This document shows, piece by piece, positions 10,046-19,714 of a stretch of 64,000 bases of DNA. The notes under the pieces are model-generated. The model was not told where the DNA came from, did not search any database, and was given only the letters and a program-made list of their open reading frames with translations. The position numbers and the translations under genes were made by a program. The stretch is taken from positions 1,031,572-1,095,571 of the forward strand of contig NZ_JACIBC010000001.1 in the NCBI RefSeq assembly GCF_014195095.1, read 5' to 3'. Every line of letters begins with the position of its first letter. Position 1 is the first letter of the stretch. The DNA is from Rhizobium sp. BK602. Lineage in GTDB: Bacteria; Pseudomonadota; Alphaproteobacteria; Rhizobiales; Rhizobiaceae.

Positions 10046-10645
10046 TCAGCCGGCGAGCTTCGCGGCGATCTTGGCCACATGGGCGCCCTGGTATTTCGCG
10101 CCCTCCAGCTCAATCTCCGAAGGCTGGCGCGAACCGTCGCCGTTGGTGATCGTCGAGGCGCCGTAGGGCGAGCCGCCCTTGACTTCCTCGGTGCCCATCT
10201 GCCCCTGAAAGGCATAGGGAAGACCTACCACCGCCATGCCGTGATGCAGCAAAGTCGGGATGAAGCCGAGAATGGTGGATTCCTGGCCGCCGTGCTGCGT
10301 GGCGGAAGAGGTGAACACCGAACCCACTTTGCCGACGAGCTTGCCGCTGAACCACAGACCACCGGTCTGATCCCAGAAATTGCGCATCTGCGAGGCCACG
10401 GTGCCGAAGCGCGTGCCGGCGCCGACGATGATGGCGTCGTATTCCGCCAATTCGTCGGGCGTTGCGATCGGCGCTTCCTGGTCGAGCTTGAAGTAGGAAG
10501 CCTTCGCCACCTCTTCCGGCACGAGTTCCGGAACGCGCTTGACCGTTACTTCGGCGCCCGCCGATTTCGCGCCTTCGGCGACGGCATAGGCCATCTTCTC
10601 GATATGACCATAGGCGGAATAATAGAGGACCAAAACCTTTGCCAT
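10046..10645 (-). CDS. wrbA: NAD(P)H:quinone oxidoreductase, type IV
   Basis: A 199-residue flavodoxin-like WrbA that reduces quinones by two electrons, avoiding semiquinone radicals. Diagnostic stretches are [10 protein letters not shown] at the FMN phosphate loop, [24 protein letters not shown], and the [11 protein letters not shown] segment. An upstream in-frame extension of 30 codons is rejected because the ATG at 10645 has GGGAG just ahead and opens with the conserved M-A-K-V-L-V-L-Y. Single gene, divergent from the molybdopterin-binding-domain gene. Confidence 0.95.
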   Translation of the reverse strand: MAKVLVLYYSAYGHIEKMAYAVAEGAKSAGAEVTVKRVPELVPEEVAKASYFKLDQEAPIATPDELAEYDAIIVGAGTRFGTVASQMRNFWDQTGGLWFSGKLVGKVGSVFTSSATQHGGQESTILGFIPTLLHHGMAVVGLPYAFQGQMGTEEVKGGSPYGASTITNGDGSRQPSEIELEGAKYQGAHVAKIAAKLAG

Positions 10646-10880
10646 GAACATCTCCCATCTGTTGGACACGATGAATTCCGGCGTTAGTCTTACCAGCGCC
10701 AGGACCAAGACGCATCCCCGGCAGCTGGAACGCACTGTTCACCCGATGTAGACGAACATCATTTGCGGCCACTATTTCTCTTCGTGGGCGAAAGGAGAAC
10801 GGTGGTTTGCATTCGCAGCAAACGGCGTTACCTATTCGAGACATCAAACGCGCGGGCAGCGCAATTCCACGGATGCTTCC

Positions 10881-11654
10881 ATGACCAACGAAACCATTGT
10901 CACCGCCGCCATGCTGGCCATCGGCGACGAACTGCTCTCCGGCCGGACCAAGGACAAGAATATCGGTCACCTCGCCGACATCATGCTGTTGTCCGGGATC
11001 GATCTGAAGGAAGTGCGCATCGTCGCCGACGACGAGGATGCGATCGTCAGCGCCTTGAACGCGCTGCGCGGCCAGTATGACTATGTTTTCACCTCGGGTG
11101 GCATCGGCCCGACGCATGACGACATCACCGCCGATGCCATCGCCAAGGCTTTCGGCGTCGCCTGCGAGCATGAGCCGGAAGCGATGCGGATCATGGGTGA
11201 AATGTATGCCCGGCGCGAGATGGAGTTCACCGAGGCCCGCCAGCGCATGGCGCGCATGCCCGTGGGATCGAAGCATATCGCCAATCCGGTTTCGACCGCT
11301 CCCGGCTTCAACATCGGCAACGTCTATGTCATGGCCGGCGTGCCGCAGGTGTTCCAGGCCATGCTCGACAATGTCGTGCCGACGCTGCGCACCGGCACGC
11401 GCATGCTCTCGACGGCAATTTCCTGCCCTTACGGCGAAGGCGAGATCGGCACACCACTCGGCGCCATCCAGAAAGCCCATCCGGATACCAGCATCGGTTC
11501 CTATCCGCGCTATGTCGGCCAGTCCTTCTCCACCGAGATCGTCGTGCGCGCCCGCTCCGCCGAACGGGTCGAGACGGTCGCAGCCGAGGTCAGGGCCATG
11601 ATCGAGGATATCAGGCAGGCAAAAGCCAGGGAAAATCAGCCGTCTGCGACATGA
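10881..11654 (+). CDS. Competence/damage-inducible protein A-like molybdopterin-binding domain protein
   Basis: A 257-residue protein related to the N-terminal half of CinA (MoCF/MoaB-Mog fold). It has A-I-G-D-E-L-L-S-G-R-T-K-D-K-N, F-T-S-G-G-I-G-P-T-H-D-D-I-T and V-M-A-G-V-P, the three conserved loops of the family. The C-terminal nicotinamide-nucleotide amidase domain of full CinA is absent; the extra C-terminus (about 175-257) is a ferredoxin-like extension common in the short form. The family is linked to nucleotide pyrophosphate (ADP-ribose) hydrolysis, but the role of the short form is unclear. It is followed by the stress-protein gene 117 bases on, same strand. Confidence 0.85.
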   Translation: MTNETIVTAAMLAIGDELLSGRTKDKNIGHLADIMLLSGIDLKEVRIVADDEDAIVSALNALRGQYDYVFTSGGIGPTHDDITADAIAKAFGVACEHEPEAMRIMGEMYARREMEFTEARQRMARMPVGSKHIANPVSTAPGFNIGNVYVMAGVPQVFQAMLDNVVPTLRTGTRMLSTAISCPYGEGEIGTPLGAIQKAHPDTSIGSYPRYVGQSFSTEIVVRARSAERVETVAAEVRAMIEDIRQAKARENQPSAT

Positions 11655-11771
11655 GGCTCAGATCGAACCCGCCAGCCGTGGGGAACCGGATCGGTATATG
11701 CCGCATTAATATCAGACGGAATGGTGGTATAATGAACTGATCCGATCCCTTCCGAAACGGGAGATCACGTC

Positions 11772-12614
11772 ATGTCCTACAAGACCATATTGGTCATACT
11801 CGACACTCCTGAAAACGCGAATGTGGCGGTCGACTTCGCCAGTGCGCTCGCCCGGGAGTACGGCGCGCACATTGTCGGCCTGCATGCGGAAATCGTCTCT
11901 TCCGTGCCGCTGGTCGCACCGATGGAAATTCCCGATCCAGTGGCCGTGCAGGCGCTTCAGGACATGGCACACAGCCAGGCGGTCGAGATCGAACGGCTGT
12001 TCCGCGCGAAGATGGAACGCGAGGGTCTCGACTATGACTGGCGCAGCTTCATGAGCACCGTCGGCTACGGCACCGAACCGCTGATCGAAAGCGCCCGCAG
12101 CGCCGATCTGCTGATCGCCGTGCAGCCCGACCCCTCGAAATCTTCGGACTTGCATGTCGATGTCGAAAGCTTTCTGTTCGAAAGCGGCCGTCCTGTGCTG
12201 ATGATCCCCTATATCTTCACGCAGCCGAAGCCGATCCGCCGCGTGCTGATCGCCTGGAACGGCTCGAAAGAAGCGGCCCGTGCCACCTTCGACGCCTTGC
12301 CATTCCTGAAAGCGGCCGATTCCGTGGAGATCTTCTCGGTCGATACGTCCGAGAGCTCAAAGCATTCGCCGGAACAGATCAGCGCCGATATCGGCGCGAC
12401 GCTTGCCCGCCACGGCGTTCGCGCCACGACGGCCACGGCGACCTGCGGCGGCAAGACGCCCTCGCAAGTCATCGAAAACCGCCTCGCCGACAATTCGATC
12501 GATCTGCTTGTCATGGGCGCCTATACGCATTCCTGGCTCTGGCAGCTGATCTTCGGCGGCACGACGCGGACGCTGCTGCACTCGATGACGGCGATGACCT
12601 TGCTCGCGCGGTGA
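11772..12614 (+). CDS. Tandem-domain universal stress protein
   Basis: A 280-residue protein with two UspA repeats. Repeat 1 (about 1-148) starts Y-K-T-I-L-V-I-L-D and has lost the nucleotide-binding glycines. Repeat 2 (about 155-280) starts I-R-R-V-L-I-A-W-N-G-S-K-E-A-A-R-A and keeps a G-A-Y-T-H-S-W-L-W-Q-L-I-F-G-G-T-T-R-T-L-L loop, close to the ATP-binding G-x2-G-x9-G-(S/T) motif. Tandem Usp proteins are cytoplasmic and linked to starvation, redox or low-oxygen stress. The ATG follows GGGAGATCACGTC. Probably monocistronic. Confidence 0.88.
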   Translation: MSYKTILVILDTPENANVAVDFASALAREYGAHIVGLHAEIVSSVPLVAPMEIPDPVAVQALQDMAHSQAVEIERLFRAKMEREGLDYDWRSFMSTVGYGTEPLIESARSADLLIAVQPDPSKSSDLHVDVESFLFESGRPVLMIPYIFTQPKPIRRVLIAWNGSKEAARATFDALPFLKAADSVEIFSVDTSESSKHSPEQISADIGATLARHGVRATTATATCGGKTPSQVIENRLADNSIDLLVMGAYTHSWLWQLIFGGTTRTLLHSMTAMTLLAR

Positions 12615-12982
12615 GTTTGCACGATCCCGAAATCGAAAGCCCGAAATCGAAAGATTGAGCGTCGGGATCGCGCGATCTTGCGGGAATTCAGACATCCTTG
12701 GCAGATCCCGACGGCAGCCGGCAGCGCCCCGCTCTTGCCTTTTGGCCGTAAATCCAGCAGAAAGCAGCGACCGATGGCAGAATTCCCGCCCGGGAACCAT
12801 TCGCGCGGTCCATGGAACATGAGGCAGGACGCCGAGCGGCCGCTTGCCTGGATCATGTTCAGGCAGACGGCGAGCGAACAGCGTTTCAGGATTCGGTCCA
12901 TGATCCGCGCCCGTTGCGGGGTCTGCTCAGGGTCGCCGGCCGTGCCGGCGCGTCGTTATTCCATGCCCCGGAGCTTTCTGCC
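12615..12982. other. 368-base gene-free stretch between usp and gpt
   Basis: A perfect 14-base tandem repeat, CCCGAAATCGAAAG, occupies 12626-12639 and 12640-12653 just after the usp stop. A 7-base-pair hairpin CGCCGGC-CGT-GCCGGCG lies at 12934-12950, 33 bases before the gpt start, and could affect gpt leader RNA. Reading frames here do not look coding. Nothing else recognised. Confidence 0.5.
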
Positions 12983-13480
12983 ATGTCCCTGCCCGATAAA
13001 GCCTTTCCCGTATCCTGGGATCAGTTTCACCGCGATGCCCGCGCGCTTGCCTGGCGGCTTGCCGGCCTCAACCGCGAGTTCAAGGCGATCGTCTGCATCA
13101 CCCGCGGTGGCCTGGTGCCGGCCGCCATCATCTCGCGCGAGCTGAACATCCGCCTGATCGAAACCGTCTGCGTCGCCTCCTATCACGATTACTCCAGCCA
13201 GGGCGAAATGACCCTGCTGAAAGGCATCACGCCGGAGCTGATGACCGACGGCGGCGAAGGCGTGCTGGTTCTCGACGACCTCACGGACACCGGCAAGACG
13301 GCGCTCGAAGTGCGGGCACTGATGCCGAAGGCGCATTTCGCCTGCGTCTACGCCAAGCCGAAGGGCGTGCCGACCATCGACACCTTCATCACCGAAGTCA
13401 GCCAGGACACCTGGATCTATTTCCCCTGGGACATGGGCTTCACCTATCAGGAGCCGATCGCCAAGGGTCATCGCGGCTGA
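12983..13480 (+). CDS. gpt: Xanthine phosphoribosyltransferase
   Basis: A 165-residue type I phosphoribosyltransferase that salvages xanthine and guanine with PRPP. The PRPP loop is [13 protein letters not shown] (about 95-107), and [10 protein letters not shown] (38-47) is the cis-peptide loop. F-P-W-D-M-G at the C-terminus resembles the base-binding segment of Gpt. The frame stays open 57 codons upstream, but the ATG at 12983 follows GGAG and gives the normal Gpt length and N-terminus. A hairpin terminator lies 77 bases after the stop. Confidence 0.9.
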   Translation: MSLPDKAFPVSWDQFHRDARALAWRLAGLNREFKAIVCITRGGLVPAAIISRELNIRLIETVCVASYHDYSSQGEMTLLKGITPELMTDGGEGVLVLDDLTDTGKTALEVRALMPKAHFACVYAKPKGVPTIDTFITEVSQDTWIYFPWDMGFTYQEPIAKGHRG

Positions 13481-13557
13481 CTTCCATCGCCGGCACCGCG
13501 AATCAGCGGCGAATTTTCCTGGGGTGCCCGAATCGGGCGCAACGGTCGGAATTGAGG

Positions 13558-13577
13558 GTGGGCGCTTCGGCGCCCAC
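13558..13577 (+). terminator. Hairpin terminator of gpt
   Basis: GTGGGCGC (13558-13565) pairs perfectly with GCGCCCAC (13570-13577) around a TTCG tetraloop. The tail TATATTTA is only moderately T-rich and overlaps the first NrdR-box-like palindrome. Confidence 0.65.
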
Positions 13578-13589
13578 TATATTTAGTGG
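13574..13589. promoter_or_regulatory. NrdR-box-like palindrome 1
   Basis: CCACTATATTTAGTGG fits the NrdR consensus ACACWATATATWGTGT closely (CACTATATTTAGTG core). It overlaps the gpt terminator tail, so it may partly be a by-product of that hairpin. It shares a 12-base core with box 3. Confidence 0.5.
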
Positions 13590-13824
13590 CATCCACCCAT
13601 CGAGAACATGTGGGATTCAAGGCCTTCCGCGCGAATCATGAGACGCTACGGCATGGTTTTGCCTCCATGCCAATGGCTTCGCGGTCACGGTCACAATTTT
13701 GTCGCGTTTGTTTTCGTTGCCGGTGATATCCGCCCCCATAGCGGTCTCACGAAGGGCGAGCATTTTCCGCCAAGAGCTTGAATCTTCTAGCCTCCTGGCA
13801 TTTCCCCAATTTCCACAGATCAGC

Positions 13825-13840
13825 CCACAAGATATTGTGG
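13825..13840. promoter_or_regulatory. NrdR-box-like palindrome 2
   Basis: CCACAAGATATTGTGG is a near-perfect dyad and matches the NrdR consensus at about 13 of 16 positions. It is the weakest of the three in the nrdJ upstream region. Confidence 0.35.
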
Positions 13841-14071
13841 TTAAAAATCCGTCGCAAACCACCCCTTGACGGAATCGGGTCTTTCAAAGTTAATGAGAAA
13901 CGTTGCGGCGGCGACTGGGCCAGGCGGAATAACGAGGGCTGGTCCTCAACTCGAAATCGGATTTGGATTCAGGGCGATGCACCATTCCCATGGTGGCGCC
14001 GTGAGGGGTTTTGTGCCGATCTCGAAGCTGCCGAAAAAACACATGCGGGGACTGGCGGCAATAAGCTGTTA

Positions 14072-14087
14072 ATACTATATTTAGTGT
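14072..14087. promoter_or_regulatory. NrdR-box-like palindrome 3
   Basis: ATACTATATTTAGTGT, 166 bases before the nrdJ start, matches the NrdR consensus at nearly every position. NrdR is the ATP/dATP-sensing repressor of ribonucleotide reductase genes, so this is the most credible operator for nrdJ. Confidence 0.65.
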
Positions 14088-14252
14088 TTGCAGCCACCAT
14101 CACCACAAGATACAGGAAGAGCATCTCCGGATGACACCTCCTGTCAGAAAGCGGATCAGAGACTGGCTGCGCGTTAAATTCGCGATGCCGGAATGAGAAT
14201 TTTTGCGCCCTGTTCACGAGGCGGGCGCGCACCAACGAATGAGGATTGGGAC

Positions 14253-17200
14253 ATGCGCATCGAACGTCGCTTTACGAAGGCCGGCCAGTCACCCTACGCG
14301 GAGATCGAGTTCCGCAAGGCGACCAGCGAGATCAAGAATCCCGACGGCTCGATCGTCTTCCGCCTCGAAAACATCGACGTTCCCGCGCAGTTCTCCCAGG
14401 TCGCGGCCGACATTCTCGCGCAGAAGTATTTCCGCAAGGCCGGCGTGCCCGCCAAGCTCAAGAAGGTCGAGGAAAACGACGTTCCTTCCTTCCTGTGGCG
14501 CTCCGTTGCCGACGATGCGGCCATGAAGGATCTAGCCAAGGAAAAGCAGAGCGGCTCCGAAACCGATGCGCGCCAGGTCTTCGACCGTCTGGCCGGCACC
14601 TGGACCTACTGGGGCTGGAAGGGCGGCTACTTCTCCTCCGAAGAAGACGCCTCGGCCTTCCGTGACGAGCTTGCCTATATGCTCGCCACCCAGCGCGTCG
14701 CGCCGAACTCGCCGCAATGGTTCAACACCGGCATGCATTGGGCCTACGGCATCGACGGCCCCGGCCAGGGCCATTATTATGTCGATCCGTTCACCGGCAA
14801 GCTCACCAAGTCCAAGTCGGCTTATGAGCATCCGCAGCCGCATGCCTGCTTCATCCAGTCGGTCGAGGACGATCTCGTCAACGAAGGCGGCATCATGGAC
14901 CTCTGGGTTCGTGAAGCGCGTCTGTTCAAATATGGTTCCGGCACCGGCTCCAACTTCTCGCTGCTGCGCGGCGAAGGCGAAAAGCTCTCCGGCGGCGGCC
15001 GCTCCTCCGGCCTGATGAGCTTCCTGAAGATCGGCGACCGCGCCGCCGGCGCCATCAAGTCTGGTGGAACGACGCGACGCGCCGCCAAGATGGTCGTCGT
15101 CGACATCGACCATCCGGATATCGAGGAATACATCAACTGGAAGGTCAAGGAAGAGCAGAAGGTCGCCGCCCTCGTCACCGGCTCGAAGATCGTCGCCAAG
15201 CATCTGAAGGCGATCATGAAGGCGACGGTCAATTGCGAAGGCGACAATGACGATTGCTTCGACCCGGCCAAGAACCCTGCCCTGAAGCGCGAGATCCGCG
15301 CGGCTAAGAAGGATCAGGTTCCGGAAAACTACGTCCAGCGCGTCATCCAGTTCGCCCGCCAGGGCTACAAGGATCTTGAATTCAAGACCTACGACACCGA
15401 CTGGGATTCGGAAGCCTACCTGACCGTTTCCGGCCAGAACTCCAACAATTCCGTCTCGATCAAGGACGAGTTCCTGCGCGCCGTCGAGAGCGATGCCGAC
15501 TGGCACCTGACCGCCCGCAAGGACGGCAAGGTCATCAAGACGCTGAAGGCGCGCGATCTCTGGGAATCGATCTCCTATGCCGCCTGGGCATCGGCCGATC
15601 CGGGCCTGCACTTCAACACGACGATGAACGACTGGCACACCAGCCCGGCCGCCGGCTCGATCCGCGCATCCAACCCGTGCTCGGAATACATGTTCCTCGA
15701 CGACACGGCCTGCAACCTCGCTTCGCTGAACCTGATGACCTTCAAGGATGCGGCCACCAAGCGCATCAACATCGCCGACTACGAACACGCCGTCCGCCTC
15801 TGGACCGTCGTTCTCGAAATCTCCGTGATGATGGCGCAGTTCCCGTCGCGCCGCATCGCCGAACTTTCCTATGAATACCGCACGCTCGGCCTCGGCTACG
15901 CCAATATCGGCGGCCTGCTGATGTCGTCGGGCATTCCCTACGACTCGGACGAAGCCCGCGCCATCGCCGGCTCGCTGACCGCGATCATGACCGGCATTTC
16001 CTATGCCACCTCCGCCGAAATGGCTTCCGAGCTCGGGACCTTCCCGATGTTCAAGCCGAACCGCGAGAACATGCTGCGCGTCATCCGCAACCACCGCCGC
16101 GCCGCCTATGGCGAGACCTCGGGCTATGAGAGCCTGTCGGTCAATCCGGTGGCGCTGATCCACGGCCACAATCCGGACCAGGACCTCGTCGCCCATGCCA
16201 AGGCTGCCTGGGACAAGGCGCTGGAACTCGGCGAAAAGCACGGCTATCGCAACGCCCAGGCAACCGTCATCGCGCCGACCGGCACGATCGGCCTCGTCAT
16301 GGATTGCGACACGACCGGCATCGAACCGGACTTCGCGCTGGTGAAGTTCAAGAAGCTCGCCGGCGGCGGCTACTTCAAGATCATCAACCGCGCCGTTCCG
16401 GAAGCGCTGCGGGCACTCGGCTACAGCGAAAGCCAGATCGCCGAGATCGAGGCCTATGCCGTCGGCCATGGCAACCTGAACCAGGCGCCGGCCATCAACC
16501 CTTCGACGCTGAAGGCCAAGGGTTTCACCGACGAGAAGGTGGAAGCCGTCAACGCCGCGCTGAAGAGCGCCTTCGACATCAAGTTCGTCTTCAACCAGTG
16601 GACCCTCGGCGCCGACTTCCTGAAGGGCACGCTGAAGGTTTCCGACGAGCAAATGGCCGATATCAGCTTCAACCTGCTCGACCATCTCGGCTTCTCCAAG
16701 AAGGACATCGAAGCCGCCAACATCCATGTCTGCGGTGCGATGACGCTGGAAGGCGCGCCGTTCCTCAAGAACGAGCATCTCGCCGTCTTCGATTGCGCCA
16801 ATCCCTGCGGCAAGATCGGCAAGCGTTACCTCTCGGTCGAGAGCCATATCCGCATGATGGCGGCTGCTCAGCCCTTCATCTCGGGTGCGATTTCCAAGAC
16901 GATCAACATGGCCAATGAAGCAACCGTCGAGGATTGCAAGAACGCCTACATGCTGTCCTGGAAGCTCGGCCTGAAGGCGAACGCGCTCTATCGCGACGGC
17001 TCCAAGCTCAGCCAGCCGCTGAACGCCTCGCTGATCGAAGACGAGGATGACGAGGATGCGCTGGAGGAATTCCTGCAGGCTCCGGCAGCCGCCCAAGCCG
17101 TCACCGTCACCGAGAAGATCATCGAACGCGTCATCGAAAAGGTCGTCCGCAGCCAGGAGAAGCTCCCCGGTCGCCGCAAGGGTTATACCCAGAAGGCCAA

Positions 17201-18047
17201 GATCGGCGGACACACCATCTTCCTACGCACCGGCGAATATGACGACGGTCGTCTCGGCGAAATCTTCCTCGACATGAACAAGGAAGGCTCGGCTCTGCGC
17301 GCCTTCATCAACAACTTCGCCATCTCCGTCTCTCTCGGCCTGCAATATGGCGTGCCGCTCGAAGAGTATGTCGATGCCTTCACCTTCACCAAGTTCGAGC
17401 CGGCCGGCATCGTCACCGGCAACGACGCGATCAAGAACGCCACGTCGATCCTCGACTACGTATTCCGCGAACTGGCGATCTCCTATCTCGGCCGCCACGA
17501 TCTCGCCCATGTCGACACCTCGGACTTCAACGCCACGGCGCTCGGCCGCGGCATTTCGGAAGGCAAGGCCGATGTGTTCTCCAAGGGCCTGACCCGCGGC
17601 TACAAGCCGACGCTGGTGCCGACCTCGGGCGAACGCCCGGCAGCCGAGGTCAAGGGTTCGGCCACGGCCGCCCCTGCCCGCGCCTCCTCGGTCTCGACGA
17701 TCTCCGCCTTCTCCGGCAATGCCGTGCGCAAGCTGGAAACGACGAGCTCCATCTCCACCTCGGAAGTCGTCGCCTTCAAGCGCGACTATGAGGAACGCGC
17801 CAAGGAGCTGGCCGAAGAGATCGCCGAGGAAGTGGCCGAAGAAACCGGCCTCTTCACCGACAAGGCGGCGGACGACGCGGCAACGGCCAAGACCGAAGCC
17901 AAGAAGCTGGAATCCGAACGCCGCGCCCGCTCCATCATGCAGGGCTACACCGGCAACATGTGCACCGAATGCCAGAACTTCACGATGGTCCGCAATGGGA
18001 CCTGCGAGAAGTGCGACACGTGCGGCGCGACGAGCGGGTGCAGTTGA
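14253..18047 (+). CDS. nrdJ: Vitamin B12-dependent ribonucleotide reductase (class II)
   Basis: A 1264-residue adenosylcobalamin-dependent reductase converting ribonucleotides to deoxyribonucleotides, independent of oxygen. Seen in order: N-terminal domain with [21 protein letters not shown]; the active-site segment [39 protein letters not shown]; then a linker rich in Ala/Ser/Glu, and a C-terminal zinc-ribbon-like tail with C-T-E-C and C-E-K-C-D-T-C. The start is the ATG with GAGGATTGGG ahead; an upstream in-frame start is less likely. The gene lies alone between a long regulated leader and a strong terminator. It is the only ribonucleotide reductase in the window. Confidence 0.95.
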   Translation: MRIERRFTKAGQSPYAEIEFRKATSEIKNPDGSIVFRLENIDVPAQFSQVAADILAQKYFRKAGVPAKLKKVEENDVPSFLWRSVADDAAMKDLAKEKQSGSETDARQVFDRLAGTWTYWGWKGGYFSSEEDASAFRDELAYMLATQRVAPNSPQWFNTGMHWAYGIDGPGQGHYYVDPFTGKLTKSKSAYEHPQPHACFIQSVEDDLVNEGGIMDLWVREARLFKYGSGTGSNFSLLRGEGEKLSGGGRSSGLMSFLKIGDRAAGAIKSGGTTRRAAKMVVVDIDHPDIEEYINWKVKEEQKVAALVTGSKIVAKHLKAIMKATVNCEGDNDDCFDPAKNPALKREIRAAKKDQVPENYVQRVIQFARQGYKDLEFKTYDTDWDSEAYLTVSGQNSNNSVSIKDEFLRAVESDADWHLTARKDGKVIKTLKARDLWESISYAAWASADPGLHFNTTMNDWHTSPAAGSIRASNPCSEYMFLDDTACNLASLNLMTFKDAATKRINIADYEHAVRLWTVVLEISVMMAQFPSRRIAELSYEYRTLGLGYANIGGLLMSSGIPYDSDEARAIAGSLTAIMTGISYATSAEMASELGTFPMFKPNRENMLRVIRNHRRAAYGETSGYESLSVNPVALIHGHNPDQDLVAHAKAAWDKALELGEKHGYRNAQATVIAPTGTIGLVMDCDTTGIEPDFALVKFKKLAGGGYFKIINRAVPEALRALGYSESQIAEIEAYAVGHGNLNQAPAINPSTLKAKGFTDEKVEAVNAALKSAFDIKFVFNQWTLGADFLKGTLKVSDEQMADISFNLLDHLGFSKKDIEAANIHVCGAMTLEGAPFLKNEHLAVFDCANPCGKIGKRYLSVESHIRMMAAAQPFISGAISKTINMANEATVEDCKNAYMLSWKLGLKANALYRDGSKLSQPLNASLIEDEDDEDALEEFLQAPAAAQAVTVTEKIIERVIEKVVRSQEKLPGRRKGYTQKAKIGGHTIFLRTGEYDDGRLGEIFLDMNKEGSALRAFINNFAISVSLGLQYGVPLEEYVDAFTFTKFEPAGIVTGNDAIKNATSILDYVFRELAISYLGRHDLAHVDTSDFNATALGRGISEGKADVFSKGLTRGYKPTLVPTSGERPAAEVKGSATAAPARASSVSTISAFSGNAVRKLETTSSISTSEVVAFKRDYEERAKELAEEIAEEVAEETGLFTDKAADDAATAKTEAKKLESERRARSIMQGYTGNMCTECQNFTMVRNGTCEKCDTCGATSGCS

Positions 18048-18096
18048 TTGGAAGGCGGCAGTCGTATCGCCCCTATAACGAACTTGACGAAGTAGA

Positions 18097-18124
18097 AAAA
18101 CCGGGCGCCCAGGCGTCCGGTTTT
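18097..18124 (+). terminator. Rho-independent terminator of nrdJ
   Basis: AAAACCGGGCGCC (18097-18109) pairs with GGCGTCCGGTTTT (18112-18124), one G-T wobble, around a two-base loop. It lies 50 bases after the nrdJ stop. Confidence 0.9.
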
Positions 18125-18431
18125 CGTTATAAAAGTAGATTGAAATCCATGAGCGGAATTCTATCCGTTGAGGGCTAAGCGCTCCCCTGTTCGGTGAACG
18201 ATGGGTGCAAGCTTGCAAGAGGTTCGTCGCAATGTTCAATAGCGATCATAAATGCGGGGGGCTGATGCGTTACATCGTTGCTGGCTTGCTATCGAAACCA
18301 CCTGAAATCGCATCTCCTCATATCCGAGCCGGAGCGAAGGATAGAGGCCATCTCGTCACATCCGACATTTACATGACCGCCGCCATCACTTACGGGAAGG
18401 CCCATATTGTAGGGCTTAAGGGCGAACGACC
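18125..18431. other. 307-base stretch before the DUF2026-like gene
   Basis: A plus-strand frame at 18205-18438 is open for 77 codons, but it overlaps the next gene, has no family motifs and no clear ribosome-binding site, so I do not call it. The region presumably holds the promoter of the following gene. Nothing else recognised. Confidence 0.4.
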
Positions 18432-19040
18432 ATGCTGATCAAGCAAAGCGACTACCATCGGATCTACCGGGTCATCAACAGCCTGCTGATCAACGAAAAC
18501 GCCAATCCCGCTACGGCTTCGATGTATTTCAGCACGTTTGGGGCCTTCATTCTCGAACATCATTTCAAGGTCAAGGCAAAGCCGAAAGGCGGTCTCGCCG
18601 CTTACAATCTAGACGGAAAACACATCCTTTTCGCCGACCAGCGCGATGATGGCTATGTCTCCGGCGCCGGCGAAAATTTCCACTGCTGGGTTGAGGCGGA
18701 CGGCTGGGCAATCGACTTCATGGCCCCGGCGTTCTCGGAAAGTGCGCCGGATCTGTCGATCCATTCGAAGATGTTTCAGCGTCCGCTTTCCTCCATGGCG
18801 CAATCCATCAACGATCTCAGCCAAACCGGAGATTTCTTCTATCATTCCGAGCCTGATGCTACGAACCGCCGTTTCGCCGACTGGCGCAAGCAACCGATGA
18901 TCGGAGACCTCGCTATCGTCGCCACCAACTGGTTTCGGAAGTCGCCTAAGAAAATGCAGGCGTCAATCACGGTTCGGAATCAGGACGGGAAAACCAACCT
19001 TGTGCCGCTCATCGGCAATTCCCTGGTCGGCGCGTGGTGA
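18432..19040 (+). CDS. DUF2026-like protein (papain/transglutaminase-like fold suspected)
   Basis: A 202-residue protein that I match tentatively to DUF2026. The strongest block is F-H-C-W-V-E-A-D-G-W-A-I-D-F-M-A-P (83-99), where H84, W86, E88 and D95 resemble the catalytic His-Asp strand pair of transglutaminase-like enzymes. The segment that would hold the nucleophile (A-S-M-Y-F-S-T-F-G-A-F-I-L-E-H-H-F, about 29-45) has no cysteine, so activity is uncertain. No signal peptide or membrane segment. It is alone, between the nrdJ terminator and the MerR gene, and looks like an accessory gene. The ATG at 18432 has a weak GGCG-type site ahead. Confidence 0.5.
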   Translation: MLIKQSDYHRIYRVINSLLINENANPATASMYFSTFGAFILEHHFKVKAKPKGGLAAYNLDGKHILFADQRDDGYVSGAGENFHCWVEADGWAIDFMAPAFSESAPDLSIHSKMFQRPLSSMAQSINDLSQTGDFFYHSEPDATNRRFADWRKQPMIGDLAIVATNWFRKSPKKMQASITVRNQDGKTNLVPLIGNSLVGAW

Positions 19041-19220
19041 TGTTCGAAAGCGCCTTCAAGCCGAAATAGCGATTGCGGTATGGCTCGGAGTTTGCCTGCA
19101 AAGAACTATTCAGCTCTGTGCTGACCAAACTCGGTTTGAGGCAATGAAAAGCATTGCTTTTCATGATGGTCGATGGGCCACTGCGAGATGGCAATTGGGG
19201 TGGATACACCCACCCCCCCA

Positions 19221-19643
19221 TCAATGATGCGGATGCATGCATTCCCCGTGATCGGCCAAAACCTCGATCACCCGGCATTGGTCGACGCGGCCGTGGCCGC
19301 AGCCTTCGACCATCATTTCCAGCTCGGCCTTCAGGGCCATCAGGCTGCGGATGCGCTGTTCGACTTCGATCAGGCGGGCCTTGGCGATGGCGTCGGCGGA
19401 GGCGCAGGATTGGTTGGGGTCGTCCTGCAGCGTCAGCAGCGTGCGGATGGCGTCGATCTCGAAGCCCAGTTCGCGGGCGTGGCGGATGAAGGCGAGACGG
19501 TGCAGATGCGATTGCGCGTAGGAGCGCTGGTTGCCCTCGCTGCGCTCCGGTTCGGCCAACAGACCGATGCTCTCATAATAGCGGATCGTCGGGACTTTCA
19601 CGCCGCTTTGCCGGGCCGCTTCGCCGATGGTGATCTTTTTCAT
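19221..19643 (-). CDS. MerR family heavy-metal-responsive regulator (ZntR/CadR-like)
   Basis: A 140-residue MerR protein. The N-terminal winged helix reads I-G-E-A-A-R-Q-S-G-V-K-V-P-T-I-R-Y-Y-E-S-I-G-L-L, followed by the dimerisation helix. Four cysteines, C80 (Q-S-C-A-S-A), C115, C123 and C135, with the H-x-H-H tail, match the metal-binding pattern of ZntR/CadR/PbrR-type sensors (Zn, Cd, Pb). It lacks the HQCNCG-like pattern of copper sensors. It is divergent from the P-type ATPase gene, and the shared 71-base gap holds a MerR-type dyad, so it should activate the ATPase gene by DNA untwisting when metal is bound. Confidence 0.9.
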   Translation of the reverse strand: MKKITIGEAARQSGVKVPTIRYYESIGLLAEPERSEGNQRSYAQSHLHRLAFIRHARELGFEIDAIRTLLTLQDDPNQSCASADAIAKARLIEVEQRIRSLMALKAELEMMVEGCGHGRVDQCRVIEVLADHGECMHPHH

Positions 19644-19653
19644 GATTTTCCTC

Positions 19654-19684
19654 TTGCACCTCTAGTCGCTAGAGGATGTAGGAA
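19654..19684 (+). promoter_or_regulatory. MerR-type promoter/operator of the metal ATPase gene
   Basis: A perfect 7-base dyad CCTCTAG-TCG-CTAGAGG (19659-19675) lies between TTGCAC at 19654-19659 (-35) and TAGGAA at 19679-19684 (-10), a 19-base spacer. Long spacers with a central dyad are the signature of MerR-activated promoters. Confidence 0.75.
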
Positions 19685-19714
19685 GGATGCCACGATTTGA
19701 CAAGGAAACGGATC

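Larger units (their letters stand above)
13481..14252. other. 772-base gene-free leader region of nrdJ
   Basis: Reading frames here have neither plausible starts nor recognisable protein motifs. The region holds the gpt terminator and three NrdR-box-like palindromes (listed separately). I searched for a cobalamin riboswitch, expected for a B12-dependent enzyme, and did not find its core elements. Confidence 0.5.

Noticed and set aside
12626..12653. CRISPR-like repeat
   Set aside because: Only two directly abutting 14-base copies with no spacer; a simple tandem duplication.
13778..14134. 118-codon open frame in the nrdJ leader
   Set aside because: Runs across two NrdR-like dyads, has non-coding-like codon use and no homologous motif.
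13481..14252. Cobalamin riboswitch upstream of nrdJ
   Set aside because: The expected B12-box and surrounding core motifs are not recognisable; only NrdR-like palindromes are seen.
14532..17213. 893-codon open frame antisense to nrdJ
   Set aside because: It lies wholly opposite a clear gene, shows low-complexity Val/Asp/Gly-rich translation typical of antisense frames in GC-rich DNA, and has no family motifs.
18205..18438. 77-codon open frame before the DUF2026-like gene
   Set aside because: No ribosome-binding site, no recognised motif and overlap with the start of the next gene.
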